41,049 nucleotides of DNA from Dehalococcoidia bacterium (GCA_020432105.1 JAGQGZ010000006.1:1-41049), one strand, 5' to 3'. Shown: positions 7,812 to 16,547, numbered from the stretch's first letter. The notes: generated from the letters alone by a model not told the origin. Program-made: numbers and translations.

Positions 7812-8513
7812 ATGGGCCGGTCGGTGTTGGTTTGCGCTGTCCTGGTGTTCGCGCTGTCATTGATCTCGTGCGGCGGCGGTGACGAGGACGAGCGGGCGCG
7901 CGAGGAGAGCCGGTACTTTGGTGCGGGAATCGACGGCTACCTCCCGGGCGAGAGTTTGCAGGATTGGGTCGACCACGCGGTGCAGGTCTCGGTGGTGACC
8001 GTGATTTCCGAACAGCAACTCACGACGCTGCCAACACCGGAGGGCAGTGACCAACCGTCGAGCGTCGGGCGCCACGTAACTTTGCGCATCGAACAGACCA
8101 TCTGGCAGGGCAAGGCCGACGTGTATCCACCGACGGAAGTGACAATCGGGACCTGGGGCTGGACGCTGGATGATGGCGAGCTCAGGCCCGCGGGCCGGGG
8201 CAGGTACGAGGTTGGTCGCACCTACCTGGTGCCGTTCATGCGCACGCAGGATGGATGGACGCCCCTCGTACTCAGCTCGATTCCCGTATCTGGCGGGAGC
8301 GTTGAGTCAGGCTTTCCGGCTGCCCGAGAGGCGTATGCCGATCTTGATGGGCTTGCCATAGCGGATGTGGCCGAGCAACTCGCGGCACTCAAGCCGGATC
8401 CACTCCTGGCCAGTCTCGTTGGCGTCCCCGCCGAAGAGCGCTGGGCCGCGATAGCCCAGGCGCGGGAGCAGGCTACGGCAACTGCCCAGGCAGGGCGGAT
8501 TCCGACGCCATAG
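7812..8513 (+). CDS. Hypothetical lipoprotein
   Basis: 233 residues. It opens with MGRSVLVCAVLVFALSLISC, a lipoprotein signal with lipobox LISC (Cys20), followed by GGG and an acidic stretch. The body is soluble, with alternating hydrophobic pattern suggesting β-strands (HVTLRIEQTIWQG, YLVPFMRTQDGWTPLVL). I chose ATG 7812 because a -10-like TACGCT ends exactly six bases before it; an alternative GTG at 7794 overlaps the previous stop. It meets the glycosylase gene tail to tail with no gap (8513/8514). No family recognised. Confidence 0.75.
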   Translation: MGRSVLVCAVLVFALSLISCGGGDEDERAREESRYFGAGIDGYLPGESLQDWVDHAVQVSVVTVISEQQLTTLPTPEGSDQPSSVGRHVTLRIEQTIWQGKADVYPPTEVTIGTWGWTLDDGELRPAGRGRYEVGRTYLVPFMRTQDGWTPLVLSSIPVSGGSVESGFPAAREAYADLDGLAIADVAEQLAALKPDPLLASLVGVPAEERWAAIAQAREQATATAQAGRIPTP

Positions 8514-9347
8514 CTACCGCTGCGCCCCGCCCGGCTGGCACGTCCTGCAAAAACTCGTGATCCGCTGGTTCGCCGTGATCTCGCTGATCTTCGTGCCACA
8601 CCGCGGGCATTCCTTCCCACCTAGCCGGTGGACGCGCATGAAGTCGCGGCGCTCCTCGTAGTCGAGGATGTCGCCCTTCACCATCGCCTCGCGCACGAGT
8701 GGCGTCGCCCAGTCCATCACGGCGTGAGCGCTCGTGTAGAGGCGGCGAAGGTCGGTCTCGTCCAGCTCGGTCTTCTTCTTATACGGGTTGATCTTCGCCT
8801 CCCAGAGGATCTCGTCCGCGTAGGCGTTGCCGATCCCCTGGACGAACTCCGCGTTCGTGAAGATGTTCTTGATCACCCCCCGGTACTTCTTCAGCCGCAA
8901 TAGCCAGGCATCCTCGTCCAGCTGCGGGTCCAGCAGGTCGGGGCCGTTGCTCTCCCAGTTGGGGACCAGCCGAAGCTGGTCCGTCCCCACCAGGTAGAGC
9001 TTCCCCATCAGCCGCTGGTCGTGGTACCGGAACTCCCGGTGCGAATCCACCAGGGCGATTCGCAGGCAGGTCTTGCCGTGCACCTTCGTCTTCGGGTCCA
9101 CGAACTGGAAGCGCCCGGTGAGCATCGGGTTCATCGCCAGCACACGCCCGCTGGCGAGCGTGAAGAGGAGGAACTTCCCGTGACGGTGCACCTCGCCGAA
9201 GCTGTCGCCGGGCAGCGTCTCGCGGAACTCCTTCGCCGGGCTGCGAAACACGGGCGGGATGCGCGTCTCGACTTCCGACACGGTGCGGCCCTGCAGGTGT
9301 TCGTTGAAGAACCCCTTGATCGCCTCAAGCTCCGGTATCTCCGGCAT
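8514..9347 (-). CDS. Fpg/Nei-family DNA glycosylase (MutM-like)
   Basis: A 277-residue base-excision repair enzyme that removes oxidised bases and nicks abasic sites. The invariant N-terminus Pro2-Glu3 gives the Schiff-base nucleophile and catalytic acid, Lys58 lies in HRHGKFL, the helix-two-turn-helix carries FVQGIGNAYADEILW, and the C-terminal zinc finger is CPRCG followed by FCRTCQ. MPEIPELE differs slightly from the Fpg consensus and the overall sequence is closer to the Fpg/Nei-like branch than to classical 8-oxoguanine MutM, so I leave the exact substrate open. The ATG at 9347 has no Shine-Dalgarno; a promoter lies directly against it (9354-9381). Confidence 0.92.
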   Translation of the reverse strand: MPEIPELEAIKGFFNEHLQGRTVSEVETRIPPVFRSPAKEFRETLPGDSFGEVHRHGKFLLFTLASGRVLAMNPMLTGRFQFVDPKTKVHGKTCLRIALVDSHREFRYHDQRLMGKLYLVGTDQLRLVPNWESNGPDLLDPQLDEDAWLLRLKKYRGVIKNIFTNAEFVQGIGNAYADEILWEAKINPYKKKTELDETDLRRLYTSAHAVMDWATPLVREAMVKGDILDYEERRDFMRVHRLGGKECPRCGTKISEITANQRITSFCRTCQPGGAQR

Positions 9348-9353
9348 CGCGCC

Positions 9354-9381
9354 AGTATAGGCCGGGAAGGTTGGCTGCCAA
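9354..9381 (-). promoter_or_regulatory. Promoter of the Fpg/Nei gene with leaderless start
   Basis: On the minus strand: TTGGCA (-35), 16-base spacer, TATACT (-10), then six bases to the ATG at 9347. Transcription should begin at or next to the A of the ATG. Confidence 0.65.
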
Positions 9382-9534
9382 TCGGGGGCCGATCGACGTC
9401 ACCGCGGCGGGTACGGCTCCTTCTTGCCCTGGTACTGGCCACCGGTCTTAGAGGAGGTTCTGGCACATGGCTCCCACCCGGGCCTGCCGTTAGCATCGGT
9501 GGCTGCGGCTCGACGCTAGTCGTGGGAGTGAACT

Positions 9535-10812
9535 ATTCGCGTTCTCCAGCAGTTCCTTGCCGCCCACGGGATCTTCTACGGCTGGGTGGTCGTTGGCGTA
9601 GGCTTCCTCATCGCCTTTAGCTCCGGGCCCGGCCAGTCCTACGTCTTCTCCGTCTTCCTCGACTCCATCATCGATGACACCGGCCTCTCCCGGACCGCCG
9701 TCTCGGCGCTCTATGCGGTGGGAACCGGCGTAAGCGCCGTGATGGTCGCCATCGTTAGCCGCATGGCCGACCGCTTCGGCCCCCGCAAGGTCGTCATCTT
9801 CGTTGCTGCCGCCATGGCCGGTGCCTGCTTCGGCATGGCTGTCGCCTCCGGGTTCGTCGCCTTCTTCCTCGCGTTCGCCGCGCTACGAGCGTTGGGCCAG
9901 GGCTCCACACCGATCAATGCCACGCTGATGACCGCCCAGTGGTTCGTTGCCAAGCGCGGGCGGGCGATGGCCGTGATGGGAATGGGGTTTGCCGCTTCCC
10001 TTGCCCTGTTGCCACCGATCAGCCGCCTCCTCATCGACACGGTTGGCTGGCGGGAGGCCTATGCCTTGCTCGGTGTCCTGGTCCTCGTCCTTGTCATCCC
10101 GTCCTCGTTCTTCTTCGCCCGCGACACCCCTGAGGAGATGGGGCTCCATCCCGACGGCTACGAGCATCCACCGTTGAACGAACCGGCCCCGGGCGCTGCT
10201 GGCAGTGGCGCCCCGAATCGCGGTGTCCTCACCTCGTGGACCTTCTGGGCACTCGCTCTCTCGCTCACCACTTCGCCATTTGTCGTCACCGCACTTGTCT
10301 TCCACCAGACAGGCATCTTCGACGAACGCGGTGTCGGCGCAGGGGTGGCGGCAGCGGTGTTCGTTCCCTATGCGATAGCCAACGCGCTCTCTTCCGCGGC
10401 CTCCGGTGTAGTCGTCGACCGGACCGGCCCCAAGCCCGTATTCGTCGGCGCCATGCTGCTCCTGCTCGTCGCCCTCGGCCTTTCGCGACTGATCAACGGC
10501 GAACCCAGCGCGGTGGTCTACGCCAGCATGCTCGGGACGGCCGGCGGTCTCCAGCGCATCGTCAGCAGCGTCATCTGGGCCCACTACTACGGGCGCCAGG
10601 GCCTCGGACGCATCCAGGGGAGCGCTACCTCCATCATGATCACCATGTCGGCACTCGGGCCGCTTCCCCTTGCCGCCCTTGAAGGCGCGACCGGCTCCTA
10701 CGATCTCGGCATCGGTCTCATGGCGGCGATGCCGGTGCTCTCTATTGCCGGTGTGCTCGTAGCGCGGACCTCCGTCAAGCAGCACGCCGACCCGTTGCCC
10801 TTGCCGAGCTGA
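9535..10812 (+). CDS. MFS transporter, 12 membrane helices
   Basis: A major-facilitator permease related in pattern to the oxalate/formate antiporter and monocarboxylate group. It has the loop 2-3 motif RMADRFGPRKVV, a repeat of that motif in the second half (VVDRTGPKPVFV), a central loop after helix 6 (about residues 200-225) and 12 hydrophobic helices. The family's N-terminal GIFYGWVVVGVGFL extends upstream of the first ordinary start codon, GTG 9586, and no ATG, GTG or TTG occurs between it and the in-frame stop at 9529. A GGGAG exactly six bases before ATT 9535 suggests initiation there; GTG 9586 would clip the first helix. Substrate unknown. It meets the next gene tail to tail. Confidence 0.85.
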   Translation: MRVLQQFLAAHGIFYGWVVVGVGFLIAFSSGPGQSYVFSVFLDSIIDDTGLSRTAVSALYAVGTGVSAVMVAIVSRMADRFGPRKVVIFVAAAMAGACFGMAVASGFVAFFLAFAALRALGQGSTPINATLMTAQWFVAKRGRAMAVMGMGFAASLALLPPISRLLIDTVGWREAYALLGVLVLVLVIPSSFFFARDTPEEMGLHPDGYEHPPLNEPAPGAAGSGAPNRGVLTSWTFWALALSLTTSPFVVTALVFHQTGIFDERGVGAGVAAAVFVPYAIANALSSAASGVVVDRTGPKPVFVGAMLLLLVALGLSRLINGEPSAVVYASMLGTAGGLQRIVSSVIWAHYYGRQGLGRIQGSATSIMITMSALGPLPLAALEGATGSYDLGIGLMAAMPVLSIAGVLVARTSVKQHADPLPLPS

Positions 10813-10813
10813 G

Positions 10814-11380
10814 CTACCGCGGGAACGGCGTCTCCTCGCCCTCCGCAACCGGGACAGCGAAGACGTTCAGCGTCATCGAGACGGTCGTGTAGTAGCCGAT
10901 CGTGGCGATGAGCTCGGCCAATCCCCGCTCCCCAAAGGTCGTGACGGCACGGTCGTACAGCGGTTTTGGCAGCTCATGGGTCTCGTGAATAGCCCGGCTC
11001 ACTTCGACGGCCAGCTGCTCGTCTGCTGGCGCTTTCGCAGGGACTCGAAGGTGCAGCACATCATCCAGGGTCTGGTCGCTCACACCAAACTGCTTCGCGG
11101 TGCGGGCATGCGCGACCCATTCGACGTTGCTGCGCCAGAAGCGCGCGGTCATGCAGATCGAGAGTTCGACAACCCGGCGATCGAGCGTCGTCCGTTCCCA
11201 GATGAAGTTGCCGAAGCTGACCATGCGCCGGGCCAGTTCGGGGCTCCGGATCCAGGGGTCGAAGGGGCCGCCGATCTGGCCATCGGGCTTCACTTCCCGG
11301 AAGCGGGCGATGCGCGCGTGTGCCTCTTGTTGCTCCGGGGTGAGTTCGCTAACAGGCAGAGGGGTAAGGCGGCTGGACAT
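10814..11380 (-). CDS. Carboxymuconolactone decarboxylase-family (AhpD-like) protein
   Basis: A 188-residue all-helical protein. The segment ELSICMTARFWRSNVEWVAHA (about residues 73-93) is the family signature, with the conserved Glu, the Ala-Arg and the closing Trp-x-x-His. The AhpD CxxC pair is absent, so peroxidase activity of the AhpD kind is unlikely; proteins of this subgroup are mostly uncharacterised. I chose ATG 11380 (GAGG eight bases upstream) over the GTG at 11389. It stands alone between the MFS gene, which it faces, and glutamate dehydrogenase. Confidence 0.85.
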   Translation of the reverse strand: MSSRLTPLPVSELTPEQQEAHARIARFREVKPDGQIGGPFDPWIRSPELARRMVSFGNFIWERTTLDRRVVELSICMTARFWRSNVEWVAHARTAKQFGVSDQTLDDVLHLRVPAKAPADEQLAVEVSRAIHETHELPKPLYDRAVTTFGERGLAELIATIGYYTTVSMTLNVFAVPVAEGEETPFPR

Positions 11381-11441
11381 GAGTGGCACCTCGATCGAGT
11401 CGGCCCATCGTAGCCCTCCGAACCGTGGCCGGCGCGTCCCC

Positions 11442-12752
11442 TTAAGGAAATACGCCGCGACGTCGCTTCGCTTCTGCCACCCTGGTTATGCCCAGGATCA
11501 GTGCCGCCATGCGAAGGCTCACCCCGCGTTCTTTCGATGTCGCCGCCACTGACGCGAAGGCCTCTTTCATCAGCCGTTCCAATTGGCTGTTCACTTCGTC
11601 CTCAGACCACATGAACTGTTGCCGGGACTGCAGCCATTCGAAGTAGGACACGGTGACGCCACCGGCATTGGCGACCACGTCGGGCACGACCAGGACGTCG
11701 TTTGAGGCGAGGATTTCGTCCGCTTCCATCGTCGTCGGACCGTTTGCACCCTCGACGATCAGCCGTGCCTTCACGTGCGGTGCGTTCTCCGCCGTGATCT
11801 GGTTTTCGACCGCCGCAGGAATAAGGACGTCGACTAACAATTCGAGGATCTCCGTGTTGCTGATCGGATCCGCGTGGGGATAGCCTTCCAGCCATCGGTG
11901 CTCCGCTACCCAGGCCTCAACGTCAGGGAGGGAGAGTCCCCCGGGGTTGTAGATCCCCGAGTGGACATCCGAGACAGCCACGACCTTCGCCCCGGCTCGT
12001 GCCGCCAGCCGCGCCGAGACGCTGCCGACATTGCCGAACCCCTGGACAGCGACGGTGGTCCCCGCAACGTCGAGGTCGATCATGCGGAGGGCCTCGAGCA
12101 TGCAGGTCACCACTCCACGGCCGGTCGCTTCTTTGCGGCCCAGGCTGCCACCGATCTCGATCGGTTTCCCTGTGACCACACCGGGCACGGCATGGCCCTT
12201 CTGCGCTGAGTAAGTGTCCATGATCCAGGCCATGACCTGCTCATTCGTGCCCAGGTCGGGTGCCGGGATGTCCATCTCGGGGCCAATCACGTCGATAATC
12301 TCTGCCGTAAACCGGCGCGTCAGGCGCTGTAGTTCGGCAGCCGACAGGTGTGTGGGGTCAATGCGGAGGCCGCCCTTGGCGCCACTGAAAGGAAGTTTCA
12401 TCACGGCGCACTTCCAGGTCATCCACATCGCCAGGGCCGTCACTTCGCCCAGATCGACGTTGGCCGCGTAGCGGATGCCTCCCTTGCCCGGGCCCATGGT
12501 GTTCATGTGCATCACCCGGTAACCAAACACCGTCTCCACGGTGTCGTAGTCGTCACGTCGAAAAGGGAACGAGACCAGGAGTGCCCGCTGCGGTGTCCTC
12601 ATCCGGTGCCAGATGTTCGGTTGCAGGTTCATGACCTGGGCTGCCGCATCCAGCTGCCCCACCGCTAACTTGTACATCGGCGTATCCCACTCGAGTGGCT
12701 GCCCAAGTGGTGTGTGCGTCGACGGTGCCATACCCCAGGATTGGCTCGTCAT
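11442..12752 (-). CDS. Glu/Leu/Phe/Val dehydrogenase, probable glutamate dehydrogenase
   Basis: Cytoplasmic NAD(P)-dependent oxidative deaminase linking glutamate and 2-oxoglutarate. The substrate domain has GPGKGGIRY, then LPFSGAKGGLRIDP with the catalytic lysine, and PAPDLGTNEQVMAW; the nucleotide domain has the Rossmann motif VQGFGNVGS. PNIWHRMRTPQR near residue 40 is typical of glutamate dehydrogenases in this size class (~420-440 aa). The longest frame starts at TTG 12788, but that TTG is the first part of a well-formed -35 box, so I place the start at ATG 12752, seven bases after the -10; the ATG at 12764 falls inside the -10. Divergent from the aminotransferase gene, which suggests shared amino-nitrogen metabolism. 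Confidence 0.93.
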   Translation of the reverse strand: MTSQSWGMAPSTHTPLGQPLEWDTPMYKLAVGQLDAAAQVMNLQPNIWHRMRTPQRALLVSFPFRRDDYDTVETVFGYRVMHMNTMGPGKGGIRYAANVDLGEVTALAMWMTWKCAVMKLPFSGAKGGLRIDPTHLSAAELQRLTRRFTAEIIDVIGPEMDIPAPDLGTNEQVMAWIMDTYSAQKGHAVPGVVTGKPIEIGGSLGRKEATGRGVVTCMLEALRMIDLDVAGTTVAVQGFGNVGSVSARLAARAGAKVVAVSDVHSGIYNPGGLSLPDVEAWVAEHRWLEGYPHADPISNTEILELLVDVLIPAAVENQITAENAPHVKARLIVEGANGPTTMEADEILASNDVLVVPDVVANAGGVTVSYFEWLQSRQQFMWSEDEVNSQLERLMKEAFASVAATSKERGVSLRMAALILGITRVAEAKRRRGVFP

Positions 12753-12759
12753 CTCCGTG

Positions 12760-12788
12760 AGCATGGTGAGCGAACACGGGAACGTCAA
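12760..12788 (-). promoter_or_regulatory. Promoter of the glutamate dehydrogenase gene
   Basis: On the minus strand: TTGACG, 17-base spacer, CATGCT, then seven bases to ATG 12752. The spacing is ideal and it explains why the longer reading frame should not be used. Confidence 0.55.
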
Positions 12789-12865
12789 CCACGGATTGCG
12801 CAGCGATGGCGAGGGCCATGGTCCGTCCGTTAGGCTCTGCGTACGAAGCTGGAGAGATTCCCATC

Positions 12866-14164
12866 ATGTCCGAAGAGTCCCTGAACGGTCCCGGCGTCAA
12901 CCTCAACCTGAGGGTTCGAGGCCTCGGCAAGTCCCCCACGGTCGCGATTAACGAGCACTCCGATCGCCTGCGAGCGGAAGGGCGGGAGGTCTGGAAACTG
13001 GGCCTCGGCCAGTCGCCGTTCCCGGTTCCCCGGGCCGTGGTCAATGCTCTGAAGGAGAACGCCCACCAGAAGGATTACCTCGCCGTCCAGGGTCTTCTTC
13101 AGCTGCGCGAAGCTGTGGCCGGCTACCATCAGCGCAAGCACGGCGTGAACGTGAGCGCCGATGACGTCCTCATTGGGCCCGGGTCCAAGGAACTGATGTT
13201 CCTCCTCCAGCTCGTCTACTACGGCGACCTCGTTATCCCGACTCCATCCTGGGTGAGCTACGCGCCGCAGGCCCAGATCATCGGCCGCCAGGTGCGCATG
13301 CTTCCCACTCGTGCTGAAAACGATTGGCTCCTCACGCCCGATCAGCTGGATGAACTCTGTCACGAGGACACCGGTCGGCCACGCATTGTAGTCCTCAACT
13401 ATCCCAGCAACCCGACCGGGGGGACCTACGAAGGCGAGGAGCTTGCAGCACTCGCCCAGGTCGCGCGCCGGCACGGTGTCATCGTCCTCAGCGACGAGAT
13501 CTACGGAGAACTGAACTTCAAGGGCGAACACGTCTCGATCGAGCGCTTCTACCCCGAGGGCACCATCGTCGCCAGCGGACTTAGCAAGTGGTGCGGCGCC
13601 GGCGGCTGGCGCCTCGGGACCTTCGCCTTCCCCAGGCAACTCCACTGGCTGCTCGAGGCGATGTCCGCCGTCGCCAGCGAAACCTTCACGTCCACCAGCG
13701 CCCCCATCCAGTACGCCGCGGTCGCAGCATTCGAGCCGAACATCGAGATCGAGCGCTACCTCTGGCGGACGCGCCATATCCTTCGGGCCCTCGGTCCGGA
13801 ACTCGCACGCCGTCTACGCGCGGTCGGGGTCGAGGTCATCGAACCGGTCGGTGGCTTCTACCTGTTCCCGGACTTCTCACCCCTCCGCGAAAAGCTCGCC
13901 GCCAGGGGCATCACCACTTCGGAGAAGCTGGCCAACCGGGCCCTCGAGGAAGCGGGAGTGGCGTTCCTCCCCGGGACCCACTTCGGCCGGCCTCGGGAAG
14001 AACTCACCGCCCGCCTTGCCTACGTGAACTTCGATGGCGCCACTGCCCTTGCGGCAGCCGAGCAGCAGCCTGCCGACGCCGAGATCGACCTCGCCTTCCT
14101 CAAGCGCTATTGCGAAGGTCCACTGACCGCCGTCGACCGTCTTTGCGAGTGGGTCGCGCGATAG
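12866..14164 (+). CDS. Aminotransferase class I/II, PLP-dependent
   Basis: A 432-residue fold-type I aminotransferase. LNYPSNPTGG binds the cofactor, SDEIYGEL supplies the Asp to the pyridine nitrogen, and SGLSKWCGAGGWRLG contains the Schiff-base lysine. ARLAYVNFDG near the end holds the carboxylate-binding arginine. I chose ATG 12866 (GGAGAG 10 bases upstream), not the longer 12806 frame. Substrate cannot be fixed; the close divergent neighbour is glutamate dehydrogenase, which would regenerate its 2-oxoglutarate/glutamate partner. Slightly longer than the usual ~390 aa because of a C-terminal extension. Confidence 0.92.
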   Translation: MSEESLNGPGVNLNLRVRGLGKSPTVAINEHSDRLRAEGREVWKLGLGQSPFPVPRAVVNALKENAHQKDYLAVQGLLQLREAVAGYHQRKHGVNVSADDVLIGPGSKELMFLLQLVYYGDLVIPTPSWVSYAPQAQIIGRQVRMLPTRAENDWLLTPDQLDELCHEDTGRPRIVVLNYPSNPTGGTYEGEELAALAQVARRHGVIVLSDEIYGELNFKGEHVSIERFYPEGTIVASGLSKWCGAGGWRLGTFAFPRQLHWLLEAMSAVASETFTSTSAPIQYAAVAAFEPNIEIERYLWRTRHILRALGPELARRLRAVGVEVIEPVGGFYLFPDFSPLREKLAARGITTSEKLANRALEEAGVAFLPGTHFGRPREELTARLAYVNFDGATALAAAEQQPADAEIDLAFLKRYCEGPLTAVDRLCEWVAR

Positions 14165-14174
14165 AGGCGCCGGA

Positions 14175-15077
14175 TCAGACGGTTCGTACGTGCGTTGCTT
14201 TTCGGGCGGCCTGCTGTTGGCGACGTTCGTCCCCGAGCTTCGCCAGCGTAGCCCGGTTCGAATCGTCAACGCGCATATAGTTCGCCCGCCAGCTGTCACT
14301 GGACCACCTGAAGGGGGTCTGTACCGTCGTACGCGGATAGCGTGCCTGCTCCAGCAGGTCGAGTGCCTGGCGCAGGATCGCCGACTGCATCCCGGTGTCG
14401 TAGGGCACCCCACAGGGATTCCCGAGCGGCAGATCGCTGAAGAGGAATCGAGGGACGCCGCATTCCTCAACGATGTCACGAGCGGAGCCGATGATGACCG
14501 TCGGGATGCCGTTCGCTTCGAGATGCCTTGCCGTGAGACTCACGGACTGGTGGCAAACCGGTCAGAGAGGGACGAGAATCGCTGCCTCGACACCATCTTC
14601 CTTCATGAAATCGAGCACCGCCGGGGCGTCGTGCTCCTTCGTGGCCCGCTGGCTGTACTCGGTGGGGACGCCGTAGAACCGGGCCGACGTACTCCCGATC
14701 AGTTTCGACGCTTTCGCCGCCTGCAGTTCGCGCGCGGGCAGGAACGAGGCGACATCGTTCGTATGGGTCGCCTCCTTGTCCCAGGAAAGGTCCATCGTGT
14801 AGAGCCGGTCGGGAATGGGCTCCATCGGCGCCGCGTAGGCGGCCTTTGGCGGGCGATCGTCGGGCCCGGCATCCGGTGACTCGCCGGGAAGCGTTGACGT
14901 CGTAACCAGCCCCACTCGCAGCTCGCTCAGTGGCCGGGGCAGTGGAGTAAACGGCACATCGTCGAATCGCGCCCAGCGGTAGGGCCGCTCGTAGCCGTGG
15001 GCCGCGTAGAACTCACGCGACTTGTCGATATAGCTGACATACGTTCGATAGGCTGTGTCGGGTTGCTCGGTGACCAT
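14175..15077 (-). CDS. GrdB/PrdB-like selenoprotein with in-frame UGA (Sec172)
   Basis: Two open frames (15077-14562 and 14543-14175) lie in the same phase, separated only by one UGA at 14564-14562. Read through, they form one 300-residue protein related to selenoprotein B of the glycine/betaine/sarcosine/D-proline reductase family: N-terminal VPFTPLPRPLSELRVGLVTTS, then VEAAILVPL-U-PVCHQSVSLTARHLE, then GIPTVIIGSARDI. The UGA falls where this family carries its redox selenocysteine, giving a U-x-x-C pair (Sec172, Cys175). Family members occur with either Sec or Cys at this place. A SECIS-like hairpin follows at once. True glycine/proline reductases are several subunits; no partner is present here, so this is likely a stand-alone reductase of unknown substrate. 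A -10-like TAAGGT ends nine bases before the ATG. Convergent with the aminotransferase, 10 bases away. Confidence 0.85.
14524..14555 (-). promoter_or_regulatory. Bacterial SECIS-like stem-loop just after the UGA
   Basis: On the mRNA-sense (minus) strand an apical stem CCGTGA/TCACGG closes on GTC; with the last pair open it is CCGTG, AGTCT loop, CACGG. It begins 16 bases after the UGA; a T sits unpaired just below the stem, and an outer TGCC/GGCA helix closes the structure. A GU in the apical loop and an unpaired U below the stem are the features SelB recognises in the known E. coli formate dehydrogenase element. Confidence 0.65.
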
Positions 15078-15198
15078 TGCGCCGCAACCTTACCAGCAGC
15101 GGCCGGCGTTTGCGCAAGGGCTGCAGGGCGCACGATCCCGGCCCCGTTCGGCCAACCTGAGATGGGTACGCGGGTACTCCGCCCGCTAGAGTCTCCCG

Positions 15199-16509
15199 GT
15201 GAGGACTGTGACTGAATCTGCTCCCGGTCTCCGCCGGCACCTCAATGCTCGCCAGCTCACCGTCGCAGGCGTTGGCACGATCCTTGGTGCTGGCATCTAT
15301 GCCCTCATTGGCGAAGCTGCGGCGCAGGGAGGCGAATACACCTGGCTCTCCTTCGTCGTTGCCGCGGTTGTCGCCGCTTTCACCGGATTGAGCTATGCCG
15401 AACTGGCCGCCATGTTCCCCAATGCCGGCGCCGGTTATGCCTACGCTCTTCGTGCCTTCGGCGACGATGTTGCCTTTGTCACCGGCTGGCTAACGATAAC
15501 CGGGAGCATTATCGCGGCCGCCGCGGTTGCGCTCGGATTCGGCAGCTACCTGCGGGTTCTCGGCGGGCCTGACCCCGTTGTTGGTGCGATCCTTCTTCTC
15601 GCTGCCGGTGTACTCATCGCCGGCAGTGGAGTGCTCGGCTCCGTCTCCATTGTTTCGATACTCACCGCAGTCGAAGCGGGTGGCCTCCTTCTCGTCGTCG
15701 TCATTGGGTTCGGTGACTTCGATGCCGGCCACCTGGCCGGTGGCAGCCCCGCCGGTGCGATCTTTGGCGGTGCAGCGCTGGTGTTCTTCGCCTACATCGG
15801 CTTCGAGGACATGGCTACCTTTTCCGAAGAAGCCCGCGACCCGGAGCGGACGATGCCTCGTGCCATCCTCGCCGCACTCGCCATCACGACACTCCTCTAC
15901 GTAGTCGTGGCCGTAGCCTCGCTCGGTGCCATCGGTGCCGACGCCCTTGCCGCCTCGGATGCCCCGTTGGCCACCGTCGCGGAACTCGCACTCCACGAGA
16001 ACGCGGGCGACGTCCTCGCCTGGATCGCCCTCGCCGCCACTGCCAACACCACGATCATCCTCCTCATGGCTGCCGGCCGGATGGTCTACAGCATGGCCCG
16101 CAGCGGCACGCTGCCACCATTCCTCGGGAAGGTGCATGGTGTTTCCGGTGTGCCCTTCCGCGGGTTGGTCGCCGTGGCGGTGCCCGCCGCCTTGATGGCG
16201 CTCTGGGGCGACATCGGCGCCGTAGCCGATACCACGAACTTCGTGCTCTTCTGTGCCTTCGGTGTCGTCAATGCGGCCGTCATCTCGCTACGCGTCCGGG
16301 AGCCCGGGCTCGCCCGGCCCTTCCGTTCTCCTGGTGTAGTTCCCGTCCGGGGCCACCGCTTCCCAGTGTTCCCGTTGCTCGCCATCGCGTCCCTTGGGGT
16401 ACTGCTCTTCAGCCTTGGCACGAGCTCGATACTCGGCGGCGCCGCTGTTCTCGCCCTTGGGGTGGTGCTCGCCTGGCTCTTCCGGGGCAAACGTGAGCAT
16501 GCAGAGTAG
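15199..16509 (+). CDS. APC-superfamily amino acid permease
   Basis: A 436-residue membrane transporter with about 12 helices. GVGTILGAGIYALIGEAAA near residues 25-43 is the substrate-binding first helix of amino-acid/polyamine/organocation permeases, and FFAYIGFEDMATFSEEARDPERTMPRAI (about residues 196-223) is the helix 6 and loop signature of the CAT/YfnA-like branch. Start is GTG 15199: a -10-like TAGAGT ends six bases before it and there is no Shine-Dalgarno; a second GTG at 15208 is possible. Transported amino acid unknown. Divergent from the selenoprotein gene, 121 bases apart. Confidence 0.92.
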   Translation: MRTVTESAPGLRRHLNARQLTVAGVGTILGAGIYALIGEAAAQGGEYTWLSFVVAAVVAAFTGLSYAELAAMFPNAGAGYAYALRAFGDDVAFVTGWLTITGSIIAAAAVALGFGSYLRVLGGPDPVVGAILLLAAGVLIAGSGVLGSVSIVSILTAVEAGGLLLVVVIGFGDFDAGHLAGGSPAGAIFGGAALVFFAYIGFEDMATFSEEARDPERTMPRAILAALAITTLLYVVVAVASLGAIGADALAASDAPLATVAELALHENAGDVLAWIALAATANTTIILLMAAGRMVYSMARSGTLPPFLGKVHGVSGVPFRGLVAVAVPAALMALWGDIGAVADTTNFVLFCAFGVVNAAVISLRVREPGLARPFRSPGVVPVRGHRFPVFPLLAIASLGVLLFSLGTSSILGGAAVLALGVVLAWLFRGKREHAE

Positions 16510-16510
16510 T

Positions 16511-16527
16511 GCATGCATTATGCATGT
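16511..16527. promoter_or_regulatory. Inverted repeat, probable VapBC operator
   Basis: GCATGCA-TTA-TGCATGT, six of seven arm positions pairing, followed by a further TGCATGG. It lies 20 bases before the antitoxin ATG and ahead of its -10-like TATTAT (16536-16541), the usual place for autoregulation by a ribbon-helix-helix antitoxin. Confidence 0.55.
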
Positions 16528-16547
16528 GCATGGATTATTATTGACCC

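Noticed and set aside
12753..12788. TTG start at 12788 or ATG at 12764 for glutamate dehydrogenase
   Set aside because: The TTG belongs to a TTGACG -35 box and the ATG falls inside the -10, both correctly spaced to each other and to ATG 12752.
12830..13777. 315-codon open frame on the minus strand
   Set aside because: Antisense to the aminotransferase; composition of a mirror frame and no motifs.
14175..15077. Reading the UGA as a nonsense mutation, i.e. a pseudogene of two pieces
   Set aside because: Frame is kept, both halves show no other damage, the UGA sits exactly at the family's redox residue and a SECIS-like hairpin follows.
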